Source: Actinomycetes bacterium
GTDB taxonomy: Bacteria; Actinomycetota; Acidimicrobiia; Acidimicrobiales; Microtrichaceae
NCBI GenBank assembly: GCA_023427825.1
Contig: JAEZAI010000601.1
Span: forward strand, 1-11,057
Direction: 5' to 3'
Length of the DNA: 11,057 nucleotides
In this document: positions 1 to 9,077 of the stretch, one piece after another
Numbering within the stretch: the first letter of the stretch is position 1
Layout of the letters: every line of letters starts with the position of its first letter
Position numbers and translations under genes: made by a program
Notes under the pieces: model-generated
Databases searched by the model: none
Told to the model about the DNA's origin: nothing
Seen by the model: only the letters and a program-made list of their open reading frames with translations

Positions 1-41
1 GCCCGGCCCCGAGGGTGAGCGCTTCCTGACACCCCCGCCGG

Positions 42-47
42 TAGCGT
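42..47 (+). promoter_or_regulatory. Candidate -10 hexamer for a leaderless start at 54
   Basis: TAGCGT matches the TANNNT form of an actinobacterial -10 and is followed by exactly 6 nt before the ATG at 54, so transcription could begin at the A of the start codon. No Shine-Dalgarno is visible upstream of this ATG. No good -35 lies at 16-18 nt spacing; CTGACA at 26-31 is too close. Inferred from sequence only. Confidence 0.4.
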
Positions 48-53
48 CGCGTC

Positions 54-1454
54 ATGGCAGACGACGACGCCCCCACACCGGATGAGCCGGCCGCCGACGC
101 GGCCGACCTCGAATCCGAGCTGGAACGGCTCCGCGAGGAGAACGCGCGCCTGGAGCAGGAGCTCCACTCGGTCGAGGAGAAGGTGGGCGACGGCACCGCC
201 GCGCCGCCGCGTGCGCGCCACGTCGGTCGCTGGACCGCGTCCTGGATCCTGATCGTCGTCGGCTCGCTGCTCGTGCCGGTGTCGGTCCTGTCGGTCTGGC
301 TCGACCGGACGATCACCGACACCGACCGCTACGTCGAGACGGTGTCGCCCCTCATCCGGGACCCCGCCATCCAGAAGGCGATCCAGACCCGGATCGAGAA
401 CGCGCTCTACGACCAGGTCGACCTGGACGCGGAGGTCCAGAAGGTCCTTCCCGAGCAGGCGGCCATGCTGGCCGCGCCGATCACCGCCGGGCTCAAGGGC
501 CTGATCACGCAGGTGATCGACCGGGTCGTCACGAGCGACCGCGTCGCCGAGCTGTGGGACGACGCCAACCGGATCGCCCAGACGCAGGTGGTCGACGTCC
601 TCACCGTGTCCAACGGCCAGAAGGGCGTGGTCACGGTCGACCTGACGGACACGATCAAGGAGGTGCAGTCGCGCCTCACCGACGCGGGGGTGCCGTTCGT
701 CGGCAGCATCACCGTGCCGGAGGTGAAGCTCGAGCTCCTGCAGTCGGACACGCTCGGACAGGTGCAGTCCGCGTTCGGCCTGTTCGACCGCCTCGCCGGC
801 ATCCTGCCGTGGCTCACCCTGCTCGTCCTCGGCGCGGGCGTCCTGGTCGCGCCGGATCGGCGCAAGGGACTGGTCCGCGCTGCGAGCGGCTGGGTCATCG
901 GGGCGTTCGCGCTGCTGGTCGCCGTGGCCGTCGGGCGGATGGTGTACCTGGACGCGCTGCCGTCGGGGGTGTCGATCCCGGCGAACGAGGCGTTCTTCAC
1001 CACGATCACGCGCTTCCTCCGTGGGAGCGGGCGGATGGTGCTCGTGGTCGGCCTGGTGATCCTGGTCGCCACGCTGATCACCGGCCCCAGCCGGCCGGCC
1101 GTGCGGTTCCGCGCCTTCCTGGCGCGGCTGTTCGGCGCGGCGGGCAGCGGCGTGGACAGCACCGGCGTGGACCTGGGTCCGGTCCCCGCGTTCGTCGGGC
1201 GCAACCTCACGGCGCTGCGGGTGGTGGTCGGGATCGCCGCACTCGGCGTGTTCCTGCTGCTCGGCCAGCCCTCGGCGGGCGCGGTCCTGTGGATCGCGCT
1301 CGGTGCGCTCGTGGCGCTCGCGGTGATCGAGGTGCTCGGCCGCGCCGGGCTCGCGTCCGCAGCCCGGATCGAGCACGCCGGTGCCGCGGCGACGACGGAG
1401 GCGCCCGAGTCGCCCGAGGCGCCCGGGGGCACGGCGCCGCCAGCCGTGACCTGA
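54..1454 (+). CDS. Multi-span integral membrane protein, function unknown
   Basis: The 466-residue protein has an acidic, charged N-terminus with a short predicted coiled coil (about residues 18-44, rich in E, L and R at heptad-like spacing). A first membrane segment follows at about 60-83, then a roughly 165-residue soluble region (84-248) predicted to lie outside the membrane. Five more hydrophobic segments lie at about 249-266, 277-299, 328-345, 387-404 and 409-429. The tail is Ala/Pro/Glu-rich. The soluble region has a stretch of the form SDR-x4-LWDDANR (about 161-173) that I associate with an uncharacterised actinobacterial membrane-protein family; no enzymatic motif is apparent. The ATG start is supported by the N-terminal composition and by a -10-like hexamer 6 nt upstream. 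It could be a cell-envelope scaffold or mechanosensor, but that is a guess. The reading frame is secure and the function is unknown. Confidence 0.85.
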   Translation: MADDDAPTPDEPAADAADLESELERLREENARLEQELHSVEEKVGDGTAAPPRARHVGRWTASWILIVVGSLLVPVSVLSVWLDRTITDTDRYVETVSPLIRDPAIQKAIQTRIENALYDQVDLDAEVQKVLPEQAAMLAAPITAGLKGLITQVIDRVVTSDRVAELWDDANRIAQTQVVDVLTVSNGQKGVVTVDLTDTIKEVQSRLTDAGVPFVGSITVPEVKLELLQSDTLGQVQSAFGLFDRLAGILPWLTLLVLGAGVLVAPDRRKGLVRAASGWVIGAFALLVAVAVGRMVYLDALPSGVSIPANEAFFTTITRFLRGSGRMVLVVGLVILVATLITGPSRPAVRFRAFLARLFGAAGSGVDSTGVDLGPVPAFVGRNLTALRVVVGIAALGVFLLLGQPSAGAVLWIALGALVALAVIEVLGRAGLASAARIEHAGAAATTEAPESPEAPGGTAPPAVT

Positions 1455-1487
1455 CGCCGTCGTACGCGCGACGCTGGTGGGGACTCC

Positions 1488-1495
1488 GAGGGGGA
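1488..1495 (+). promoter_or_regulatory. Shine-Dalgarno deciding the GTG start at 1501
   Basis: GAGGGGGA lies 5 nt before GTG 1501. The in-frame GTG at 1477 has no comparable purine run upstream, so 1501 is preferred. It also places the family's N-terminal metal motif close to the protein start, as is usual. Confidence 0.6.
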
Positions 1496-1500
1496 CGAGC

Positions 1501-2676
1501 GTGTACGACGATCCGGTGATCGACGCCGACAACCACTACTACGAGGCGCTCGACGCCTTCACCCGGCACCTCGATCCGGCGTGGGCACAGCGGACGGTCC
1601 AGTGGTGCGACATCGACGGCCGCAAGTACCACGTGATCGGCGGCCATGTCTCCCGGGCCGTCACCAACGCCACGTTCGACCCGATCGCGCGCGCCGGCGC
1701 CATGCACGACTACTTCCGCGGGAACCCCGAGGGACGGGACCCGCTGTCGTTCCTGTCCGAGCGCGAACCGATCCGGCCCGAGTACCGCGACCGCGACGCC
1801 CGCATCGAGGTCCTCGACCAGCAGGGCCTCGAGGCGTGCTGGATGTTCCCCACGCTCGGGATGATCTACGAGGAGCTGCTGACGCAGGACCCCGAGGCCA
1901 ACTGCGTGATGTTCCGCGCCTTCAACCGCTGGGTGGAGGAGGACTGGGGCTTCGCGTACCGCGACCGGATCTTCGCCGCGCCGTACCTCACGCTCGCCGA
2001 TCCCGACTGGGCGGTGGAGGAGCTGCAGTGGGCGCTCGACGCCGGCGCTCGGCTGCTCGTCATGCGTCCGGCCGCCCCCACCACCGTGCTCGGTCGGGTG
2101 TCGCCGTTCGACCAGCGCTACGCGCGGTTCTGGGGGCTGTTGAACGAGTCGGGCGTGCCGCTGGTGCTGCACGCCGGCGACGGCGGCGTGAGCTCGAACG
2201 GGTACGCCCCCGAGGGGTTCTCGGCCTCGTTCACCGGCGGGTTCAAGCCGTCGATCAAGTTCTTCGCGATCGAGCAGGCCATCAAGGACTTCCTGCTGTC
2301 GATGCTCCTCGAGAACCACCTCGTCCGGTACCCGAACCTGCGGATCATCTCGGTGGAGAACGGCGCGGAGTTCCTGCCCGACCTGTTCCGCAAGGCCCGG
2401 TCGCTGGCCAAGAAGGTCTCGGGCTACTTCCCCGACGACCCGGTCGAGATCCTGCGCCAGCAGGTCTGGATCAACCCGTTCTGGGAGGACGACGTGGTCA
2501 CGGTCACCGAGCTGATGGGTGCCGACCGCGTGGTGTTCGGTTCGGACTGGCCCCACATCGAGGGCATGCCGCAGCCGCTCGACTACCTGCCCGAGGTCAA
2601 GGAGCTGTCGCCCGCCGACCAGCGCCTGGTCCTGCACGACAACGCCGTCGAGCTCATCACGCCGCGTCCGGCCTGA
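1501..2676 (+). CDS. Amidohydrolase family protein (amidohydrolase-2/ACMSD-like)
   Basis: This is a 391-residue TIM-barrel metal-dependent hydrolase or decarboxylase of the amidohydrolase-2 type, probably cytosolic. The N-terminus reads VIDADNHYYE (residues 6-15), the position of the strand-1 metal motif. Further candidate active-site residues are H224 in LVLHAGDGG, E286 in SVENGAEF, and D349/H352 in FGSDWPH near the C-terminus, the classic final barrel-strand Asp. Relatives include ACMSD, gamma-resorcylate decarboxylase and many unassigned actinobacterial enzymes, so the reaction cannot be named. The strand-1 motif is D-x-D-x-H rather than the textbook H-x-H. It lies 46 bp after the membrane-protein gene and 69 bp before a second amidohydrolase, so cotranscription with the latter is plausible. 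A short GC-rich inverted repeat (CGGGC, 7-nt loop, GCCCG, 2677-2693) follows the stop codon but lacks a T-tract. Confidence 0.88.
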   Translation: MYDDPVIDADNHYYEALDAFTRHLDPAWAQRTVQWCDIDGRKYHVIGGHVSRAVTNATFDPIARAGAMHDYFRGNPEGRDPLSFLSEREPIRPEYRDRDARIEVLDQQGLEACWMFPTLGMIYEELLTQDPEANCVMFRAFNRWVEEDWGFAYRDRIFAAPYLTLADPDWAVEELQWALDAGARLLVMRPAAPTTVLGRVSPFDQRYARFWGLLNESGVPLVLHAGDGGVSSNGYAPEGFSASFTGGFKPSIKFFAIEQAIKDFLLSMLLENHLVRYPNLRIISVENGAEFLPDLFRKARSLAKKVSGYFPDDPVEILRQQVWINPFWEDDVVTVTELMGADRVVFGSDWPHIEGMPQPLDYLPEVKELSPADQRLVLHDNAVELITPRPA

Positions 2677-2745
2677 CGGGCCGAGCTCGCCCGAGCGCAC
2701 CATCGACGATCACCACCGATCGACGACCGACCACCGGGGGGAACC

Positions 2746-4464
<1,719 letters not shown>

Positions 4465-5683
4465 GCGAGCAGAGCTCCTTCCATCCGTCGGGGCTGATCG
4501 CGTAGTTCGACACGCTGGTCCCTGCGAAGTGGAGCCAGGCGGAGGGCGCGGCGATCGTGGCCGCGCTCGCGGCGAGCAGGGGGAGCGCAGCGAGCGGGTC
4601 GCCGGCGACGGGGGTGAGCTCCTCGGTGCCGCCGGCGTAGTCGCCGGTGCGGCGAGCGGCGTGCCACAGCTCGCGGACCACGGCGCGGCGCGTGCCGGAG
4701 TGCTGCGCGGCGCCGAGCACCGCGAGCAGCAGCTGGTGGGTCCGCGCGTCGGCGCGACCGTCGGGCAGCGTCCGGGGACGGGATCCCGACGCCACGCCGA
4801 GGAGCGCCGCGGTCAGGTCGGTGCCGGCGGAGAGGGCGTTGCCGGGCTCGACGAAGCGCGGGTTCACGTCGATCACGAGGCAGCCGGCGTCGGTGACGAG
4901 CACGTCGGCCGAGAGCCCGCCGTGCCAGGCCAGCGACCGGCCGAGCTCCTCGATCGCCTCCCGGGCGTCGGGGAGCGCCACGCTCCGCTTGTGGCTCGCG
5001 CCGCCGCGCACGCCCTCACGGGTGCGGAGGTTCGCGTGGAACGCCACCATGCGTCCGTCGTCCCACACCGACTGGACCATGGCGAGCGGCTCATACACCG
5101 AGTCCTGCACCACGATGGGGCCGTCGGGCCAGTTCGCGGCGCTCTGGCGGGCGTCGCCCGGACCGTCCAGGCGCCGGACCCCGGTCGACGCGGTGGCGAC
5201 CGGCAGCTTGGCGTACACGGGGAAGCGGTCCCACGTGAGCAGGTCCGCCCGGTCGATGACCGTGGTCGGGGGCCCGGCGCCGCCCAGCCGGGACCGCCTC
5301 GCCTCGGCCGACACCTTGTCCTGCACCGCCTGCAGCGAGGCGAACGGCGGCACCGCGGTGGGCACGTCGTCGAGCCACGCCGCGTCGCGTGCCCACGCCA
5401 GGACGGTGACCTGCTCCTGCGTGGGGAGCAGCACGTCGTAGCCCTCGGTCCGGAAGACCCCGACCGCCTCTTCGAGCCAGCCGAGCGGTCGGTGACCGAA
5501 CGCACCGACGCGGTGCCATCGGCGGACGGCCTTCGTGAAGCGGGTGAGGCCGATCGACTCGGACGACAGCACGCCGACGTCGTGGCCGAGTCGGTGGAGG
5601 CGGCCGGCGACCTGGCGGGAGGTGACGCCGGATCCCTCGGAGAGCAGCACTCGGAGCGGGTGGTCGATGGAGTGAGCGTCCAT

Positions 5684-5740
5684 CGAATGAGTGTATGGCA
5701 TAAACATACGGGATATACAAACAATTGCTACGGTGGCCGG
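5684..5740. promoter_or_regulatory. AT-rich divergent promoter/operator region between ATP-grasp and TetR genes
   Basis: The 47 bases 5684-5730 are about 36% GC by hand count, against roughly 70% around them. On the + strand TACGGT (5729-5734) lies 6 nt before ATG 5741. On the - strand TACACT (5695-5690) lies 6 nt before ATG 5683. Both fit TANNNT -10 elements of leaderless genes, and neither start has a convincing Shine-Dalgarno. An inverted repeat GTATG-N7-CATAC (5693-5697 / 5705-5709) overlaps the - strand promoter, with TATG-G-CATA (5694-5702) nested in it. These are candidate operator half-sites for the adjacent TetR protein. Exact -35 elements are not clear. Confidence 0.5.
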
Positions 5741-6301
5741 ATGGCCCGACCCGCGCGCATCGACCGCACTGCGGTGCTCGCCGCCAGCCTGGCGCTGGCC
5801 GACGAGGGCGGCGTCGACGCCGTGACCATGCAGGCCGTCGCCGCCCGTCTGGGCGTGACGCCGATGGCGCTGTACCGCCACGTCGAGAACAAGCGGGACC
5901 TGCTCGACGGCGTGGTCGAGCGCCTGCTGGACGAGGTGCCGATCCCGCCGGCCGGCACGCCGTGGCAGGACCAGCTGGTGGCCATGGGGCGCGGCCTGCG
6001 GTCGCTGGCCCGACGTCATCCGACGGTGTTCCCGTTGCTGCTCCAGCTGCCGGCCGCCACGCCGGCGGCCCGGCGGGCCCGCGACCGGGTCTGCGAGCTG
6101 CTGGAGCAGGCCGGCATCGACGCGGCGGAGTCGGCCCAGCTCGAGCGGCTCATCAGCACGGCGGTGCTGGGGTTCGCAGCATCCGAGGTGTCCGGTCGGT
6201 TCGAAGGCCAGTCCCGGGCGCAGCTCGACGGCGACTTCGACGTCCTGGTGGAGTTGCTGCGCACCGCGTTGGTCGCCCGCGCGACGTCACGTCCCTCGTA
6301 G
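5741..6301 (+). CDS. TetR/AcrR family transcriptional regulator (first of two)
   Basis: The protein has 186 residues, in the usual TetR range. The N-terminal DNA-binding domain covers about residues 5-52. Its helix-turn-helix lies in VTMQAVAARLGVTPMALYRH (28-47), followed by the canonical VENKRDLLDGVVE. The C-terminal ligand/dimer domain (about 60-180) has the arrangement W...L...R.LARRHP..FPLLLQLP seen in TetR proteins with the tetracycline-repressor-like C-terminal domain. It is divergent from the ATP-grasp gene across an AT-rich promoter region and lies 15 bp upstream of an LLM oxidoreductase in the same direction. Autorepression plus control of the divergent gene is the simplest model (inference). 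The ligand is unknown. The ATG start appears leaderless, with a TANNNT element 6 nt upstream. Confidence 0.92.
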   Translation: MARPARIDRTAVLAASLALADEGGVDAVTMQAVAARLGVTPMALYRHVENKRDLLDGVVERLLDEVPIPPAGTPWQDQLVAMGRGLRSLARRHPTVFPLLLQLPAATPAARRARDRVCELLEQAGIDAAESAQLERLISTAVLGFAASEVSGRFEGQSRAQLDGDFDVLVELLRTALVARATSRPS

Positions 6302-6316
6302 GGCAGGATCTGCGTC

Positions 6317-7321
6317 ATGCAGGTGCTCGCCGCCGTCTACGGACTGACCGATGCCGCCGACGAGGCCCGCCGGCTGGAGGCGGTCGGGGTCGACGGGGTC
6401 TTCACGTTCGAGGGTCCCCACGACGTGTTCATCCCGCTCGCACTGGCTGCGCAGGCCACCGACCTGTCGGTCATGACGAACGTGGCCATCGCGTTCCCGC
6501 GCAACGCCGTGCACATGGCGCACGCCGCGTGGGACCTGCACGTGCTGTCCGGCGGCCGTTGCACGCTGGGTCTCGGCACGCAGGTCCGCCCGCACATCGA
6601 GCGGCGCTTCGGTGTGGAGTTCGAGCGGCCGGTCGAGCGCATGCGCGACACGGTGGAGGCGGTGCGGGCGGTGTTCCGCACGTGGCAGCACGGCGAGCCG
6701 CTCGACCACCGGGGCCCGTTCCGGACCCACACGAGGATGTCACCGATGTTCTCGCCGCAGCCGCACCCCGACGGGCCGCCGCGGCTGGCGGTCGGTGCGC
6801 TGGGGCCCCGACTGACCGCGCTCGCGGCCGAGGTGGCCGACTCGCTCGCGGTCATGCCGGTGACCTCGGAGCGGTTCTTCCGGGAGTGGACGCTGCCGGC
6901 GGTGGAGCGGGGGCTCGAGGACCGCAGCGGACGGCTCGGTCCGCTGGAGGTCCTGCCCGAGCTGATCGTGTGCTGCGGGCGGAACCCGGAGGAGCAGGCG
7001 GCCGCCGACGCCGGGTGCCGGGCCCTGCTCGGCTTCTACGTGTCCACGCCGTCGTACCGCCCGGTGTTCGAGCTGGCCGGCCGCGGGGAGCTCCAGCCGC
7101 AGGCCCAGCAGATGACGCGGGACGGCCGCTGGGACGCTCTCGGCGAGCTGATCGACGACGAGCTGCTGGCCACGGTCGCGGTGCGGGGCACGCCGTCGGA
7201 GGTGGCCGACCAGGTGCGGCGCCGGTACGCCGGACACTGCTCCCGTGTGTGCATCTACATGCCGTACGCCATGGGCGACGACCTGCTGTCCGAGCTGGTG
7301 GCCGCGCTGCACGGGGCGTAG
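6317..7321 (+). CDS. LLM-class F420-dependent oxidoreductase (TIGR03617/MSMEG_2256-like)
   Basis: This 334-residue protein has a luciferase-like monooxygenase TIM barrel, predicted to use coenzyme F420 (or flavin) for hydride transfer on an unknown cytosolic substrate. Visible family features are the N-terminal strand LAAVYGLTDAADEARRLEAVGVDGVFTFEGPHD-type region (residues 4-36), TNVAIAFPRNAVHMAHAAWDL (54-74), and LSGGRCTLGLGTQVRPHIERR (77-97), the LLM phosphate/cofactor-binding segment. The C-terminal VRGTPSEVADQVRRRY closing motif is also present. The pattern fits the actinobacterial group I know as TIGR03617. The start has AGGA at 6305-6308, 8 nt upstream. It sits 15 bp after a TetR gene and 5 bp before a DUF167 gene, suggesting one transcript. 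LLM proteins cannot be assigned a substrate by sequence alone, and flavin use is an alternative. Confidence 0.88.
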   Translation: MQVLAAVYGLTDAADEARRLEAVGVDGVFTFEGPHDVFIPLALAAQATDLSVMTNVAIAFPRNAVHMAHAAWDLHVLSGGRCTLGLGTQVRPHIERRFGVEFERPVERMRDTVEAVRAVFRTWQHGEPLDHRGPFRTHTRMSPMFSPQPHPDGPPRLAVGALGPRLTALAAEVADSLAVMPVTSERFFREWTLPAVERGLEDRSGRLGPLEVLPELIVCCGRNPEEQAAADAGCRALLGFYVSTPSYRPVFELAGRGELQPQAQQMTRDGRWDALGELIDDELLATVAVRGTPSEVADQVRRRYAGHCSRVCIYMPYAMGDDLLSELVAALHGA

Positions 7322-7326
7322 CCGGC

Positions 7327-7614
7327 GTGGCCGAGGGCCTCACGTTCGCGCTGCACGTGCGCCCGGGCGGCCGGCGCGACGCGATCGAGGGCGACCACGA
7401 CGGCGCGCTGGCGGTGCGGGTCTCGGCGCCACCGACCGACGGCCGGGCCAACGACGCGGTCCGGAAGCTGCTGGCGGCCGAGCTCGGGGTGCCGCGCTCG
7501 GCGGTCGAGATCGTGGGCGGCCACACCTCGCGTCGCAAACGGGTGCACGTCGACGGCGACGCCCTCGCCCTGTCGGTGCGCCTCGATGAGCTGCGGAGCG
7601 CGTCGAAGGGTTGA
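7327..7614 (+). CDS. DUF167/UPF0235 (YggU-like) small protein
   Basis: The 95-residue protein covers the full DUF167 fold. An N-terminal strand ALHVRPGGRRDAI (8-20) is followed by the signature VRVSAPPTDGRANDAV (30-45), then RKLLAAELGVPRSAVEIVGG (46-65) and HTSRRKRVHVDGD (66-78). Length and motif spacing match E. coli YggU-type proteins, whose biochemical role is not established. The GTG start lies 5 nt after the LLM stop codon, with only a weak GGGGCG upstream, suggesting translational coupling. Its TGA overlaps an in-frame TTG (7611) that could start the next gene. A gene this short is easily missed because it lies inside a much longer open frame; its conserved signature makes it real. Confidence 0.85.
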   Translation: MAEGLTFALHVRPGGRRDAIEGDHDGALAVRVSAPPTDGRANDAVRKLLAAELGVPRSAVEIVGGHTSRRKRVHVDGDALALSVRLDELRSASKG

Positions 7615-7664
7615 CATCCGGCTTCGATGGCGCGACGTTTTCCGACGTGCCTTCGGAAAACGTC
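7611..7664 (+). promoter_or_regulatory. Candidate promoter with perfect 12-7-12 palindromic operator
   Basis: A perfect inverted repeat has arms GACGTTTTCCGA (7634-7645) and TCGGAAAACGTC (7653-7664) with a 7-bp spacer. A consensus -35, TTGACA (7611-7616), is followed after 17 bp by GACGTT (7634-7639), which keeps the key A and T of a -10. The GTG at 7647, in frame with the TetR gene, starts 7 nt later inside the spacer. The repeat would thus cover the -10, start point and start codon, an ideal place for TetR autorepression. No T-run follows, so it is not a normal intrinsic terminator. Confidence 0.6.
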
Positions 7665-8435
7665 TCTGCATCGATCGGTGGCGCTCCGACCGATCGCCGG
7701 ACCCGCAAGCGGGAGGCCCGCCGCGACCAGCTGCTCGACCTCGCCGCCGAGCTCGTGGCTGCGGACGGCATCGAGGGGCTGACCATGGCGGCGCTCGCCG
7801 AGGCGTCCGACTACGCCACCGCCTCGCTCTACACGTACTTCCCGTCGCGCAGCGCGCTCCTGGCCGCGCTGCAGACCCGTGCGCTGGCCACCCTGGGCGG
7901 CGTCGCCGCAGATGCGGTGGCGGACTGGGACGCTCGGGTGGCCGGGGCCGGACTGTCGGCCCCCGTCGGCGTGCTGGCCCGGCTGTGGGCCTTCGGCGAG
8001 CTGTTCCTGGCGGCGCCGGACGACCACCCGCACGAGTTCCGGCTCCAGCAGCGGCTGCTCGTCACCGACGGCGGGCAGGACACCGACGACATCGCCGCCG
8101 TCGTGCCGGCGGCCATGGCCGTGCTCGCGGTGCCGCGTCAGCTGCTGGCCGACGCGGTCTCGGTCGGCGCGCTGCAGCCTGCGCCCGAGGTCCTGGATCC
8201 GCTCGACCAGCCGGCCGACGGCGACCTGGTGCGGACGATCTCGTGGGTGGTCGCGCTCAACGGCGGCCTGCTCACGGACGGGCTCGTCATGGGCCTGCCC
8301 ACCACCGGGACCGTGCTCGGTCGGGAGCTCACCGCCGCGCTCCTGCTCGGCTGGGGCGCCGACCCCGACGACCTGACCACCGCCCGCTCCGCCGCCACGT
8401 CGTGGCGCGACACCCGACCGGAGGCCACCTCATGA
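7647..8435 (+). CDS. TetR/AcrR family transcriptional regulator (second)
   Basis: From GTG 7647 the protein has 262 residues, somewhat long for TetR. A basic N-terminal arm (RRTRKREARRDQLL, about 17-30) precedes the helix-turn-helix, LTMAALAEASDYATASLYTY (45-64), followed by FPSRSALLAALQ. The large C-terminal ligand domain is Ala/Leu-rich, with no recognisable subfamily signature. Two starts compete. TTG 7611 overlaps the DUF167 stop (TTGA) and adds 12 residues. GTG 7647 sits downstream of a consensus -35 and inside the palindromic operator, and would be leaderless. I prefer 7647 because the extra residues would be encoded by promoter-like and palindromic DNA, but this is not settled. The stop overlaps the next start (ATGA), so regulator and hydroxylase are coupled and the hydroxylase is the likely regulated gene. 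Confidence 0.87.
   Translation: MPSENVSASIGGAPTDRRTRKREARRDQLLDLAAELVAADGIEGLTMAALAEASDYATASLYTYFPSRSALLAALQTRALATLGGVAADAVADWDARVAGAGLSAPVGVLARLWAFGELFLAAPDDHPHEFRLQQRLLVTDGGQDTDDIAAVVPAAMAVLAVPRQLLADAVSVGALQPAPEVLDPLDQPADGDLVRTISWVVALNGGLLTDGLVMGLPTTGTVLGRELTAALLLGWGADPDDLTTARSAATSWRDTRPEATS
8420..8424 (+). promoter_or_regulatory. Shine-Dalgarno for the hydroxylase start at 8432
   Basis: GGAGG lies 7 nt upstream of ATG 8432, inside the end of the TetR coding sequence. It supports this start and independent reinitiation at the ATGA overlap. Confidence 0.6.
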
Positions 8436-9055
8436 CCGTCGTCGCGATCCTCGCCGCGCTCGTGGTGGGTGCCGTCATGTGGACGTTCGCCGAGTACCTG
8501 CTGCACCGGTTCGCCATGCACGCGTTGAACGGCCGCGGGATCATGAGCCGCGAGCACCTCGAGCACCACGTCGGCTCGGGCTGGGCCTTCTCGCACACCC
8601 ACCTGCTCAGCTGGGCCGGCGTGATCCTGGTCGGCGTGGTCCTGTGGGCGCCGATCGGGTGGCTGCTCGTCGGTCCTCCCGGTCTGGCCCTGGGCCTCGG
8701 CTGGTGCCTGGGCTACGCCGGCTACGAGCACCAGCACGCGATGGCGCACCTGCGCGGTCCCCGCGGCTGGTACTCGACGTGGCTGCGCCGTCACCACTTC
8801 CACCACCACTTCGGCCATCCCCGGGCCAACCACGGCGTGACCACGTCGGCGTGGGACCACCTGTTCGGTACCTACGAGCGCCCGGAGCGGGTGCGTGTAC
8901 CCCGCCGCCTGGCGCAACCGTGGATGCTCGACGGCACCGAGCTGCGCCCGGAGCTCGCGGACGACTACGTGCTGGTCGGCTCGGCCGACCCCTCCGCTCG
9001 GGCCGCCCAGCTCGACCGGGTCAGGGCGTTCGCCTCGCTGGCCCCCGAGGACTGA
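8432..9055 (+). CDS. Fatty acid hydroxylase/sterol desaturase superfamily membrane protein
   Basis: This 207-residue integral membrane di-iron oxygenase candidate has the histidine clusters of the superfamily: H25-R-F-A-M-H30, H42-L-E-H45-H46, E99-H100 with H102 and H106, and the dense HHFHHH run (121-126), with H143 in WDHLFGTYER. Hydrophobic segments lie at about 3-22 and 57-98 (two hairpin spans), placing the metal site at the cytoplasmic face. The short length and HxxxxH/HxxHH arrangement resemble bacterial fatty-acid 2-hydroxylase-like and carotenoid hydroxylase-like proteins. The lipid or carotenoid substrate cannot be chosen from sequence, and no carotenoid or sterol pathway gene lies in the window. 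A soluble tail (about 150-207) follows the catalytic part. Translation overlaps the upstream TetR gene, making it a probable target of that regulator. It ends 14 bp from the convergent thioesterase gene. Confidence 0.88.
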   Translation: MTVVAILAALVVGAVMWTFAEYLLHRFAMHALNGRGIMSREHLEHHVGSGWAFSHTHLLSWAGVILVGVVLWAPIGWLLVGPPGLALGLGWCLGYAGYEHQHAMAHLRGPRGWYSTWLRRHHFHHHFGHPRANHGVTTSAWDHLFGTYERPERVRVPRRLAQPWMLDGTELRPELADDYVLVGSADPSARAAQLDRVRAFASLAPED

Positions 9056-9065
9056 CGCCGCTCGC

Positions 9066-9077
9066 GCTCCTAGGAGC
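9066..9077. repeat. Perfect 12-bp palindrome at convergent gene ends
   Basis: GCTCCTAGGAGC is fully self-complementary and spans the stop codon of the - strand thioesterase, just past the stop of the convergent hydroxylase gene. No loop or T-run accompanies it, so terminator function is doubtful. Confidence 0.4.

Noticed and set aside
1477..1500. Alternative GTG start for the first amidohydrolase
   Set aside because: It has no SD, whereas GTG 1501 has GAGGGGGA 5 nt upstream and the family motif starts right after.
2677..2693. CGGGC-N7-GCCCG hairpin after the first amidohydrolase stop as a terminator
   Set aside because: The stem is only 5 bp without a T-tract; such repeats are expected by chance at this GC content.
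1207..2703. Long - strand open frame (498 codons) opposite the first amidohydrolase
   Set aside because: Its translation is low-complexity Arg/Val/Gly-rich with no domain, and the + strand carries a clear amidohydrolase; it is a high-GC shadow frame.
5725..7614. 629-codon + strand open frame spanning the TetR and LLM genes
   Set aside because: Only its last 95 codons (DUF167) look like protein; the rest is Arg/Gly/Ala-rich shadow translation of TetR and LLM.
7634..7664. Palindrome as an intrinsic terminator for the LLM-DUF167 transcript
   Set aside because: No T-run follows the right arm (tctctgcatc), and the arms hold A/T tracts mid-stem rather than a GC-rich stem; operator fits better.
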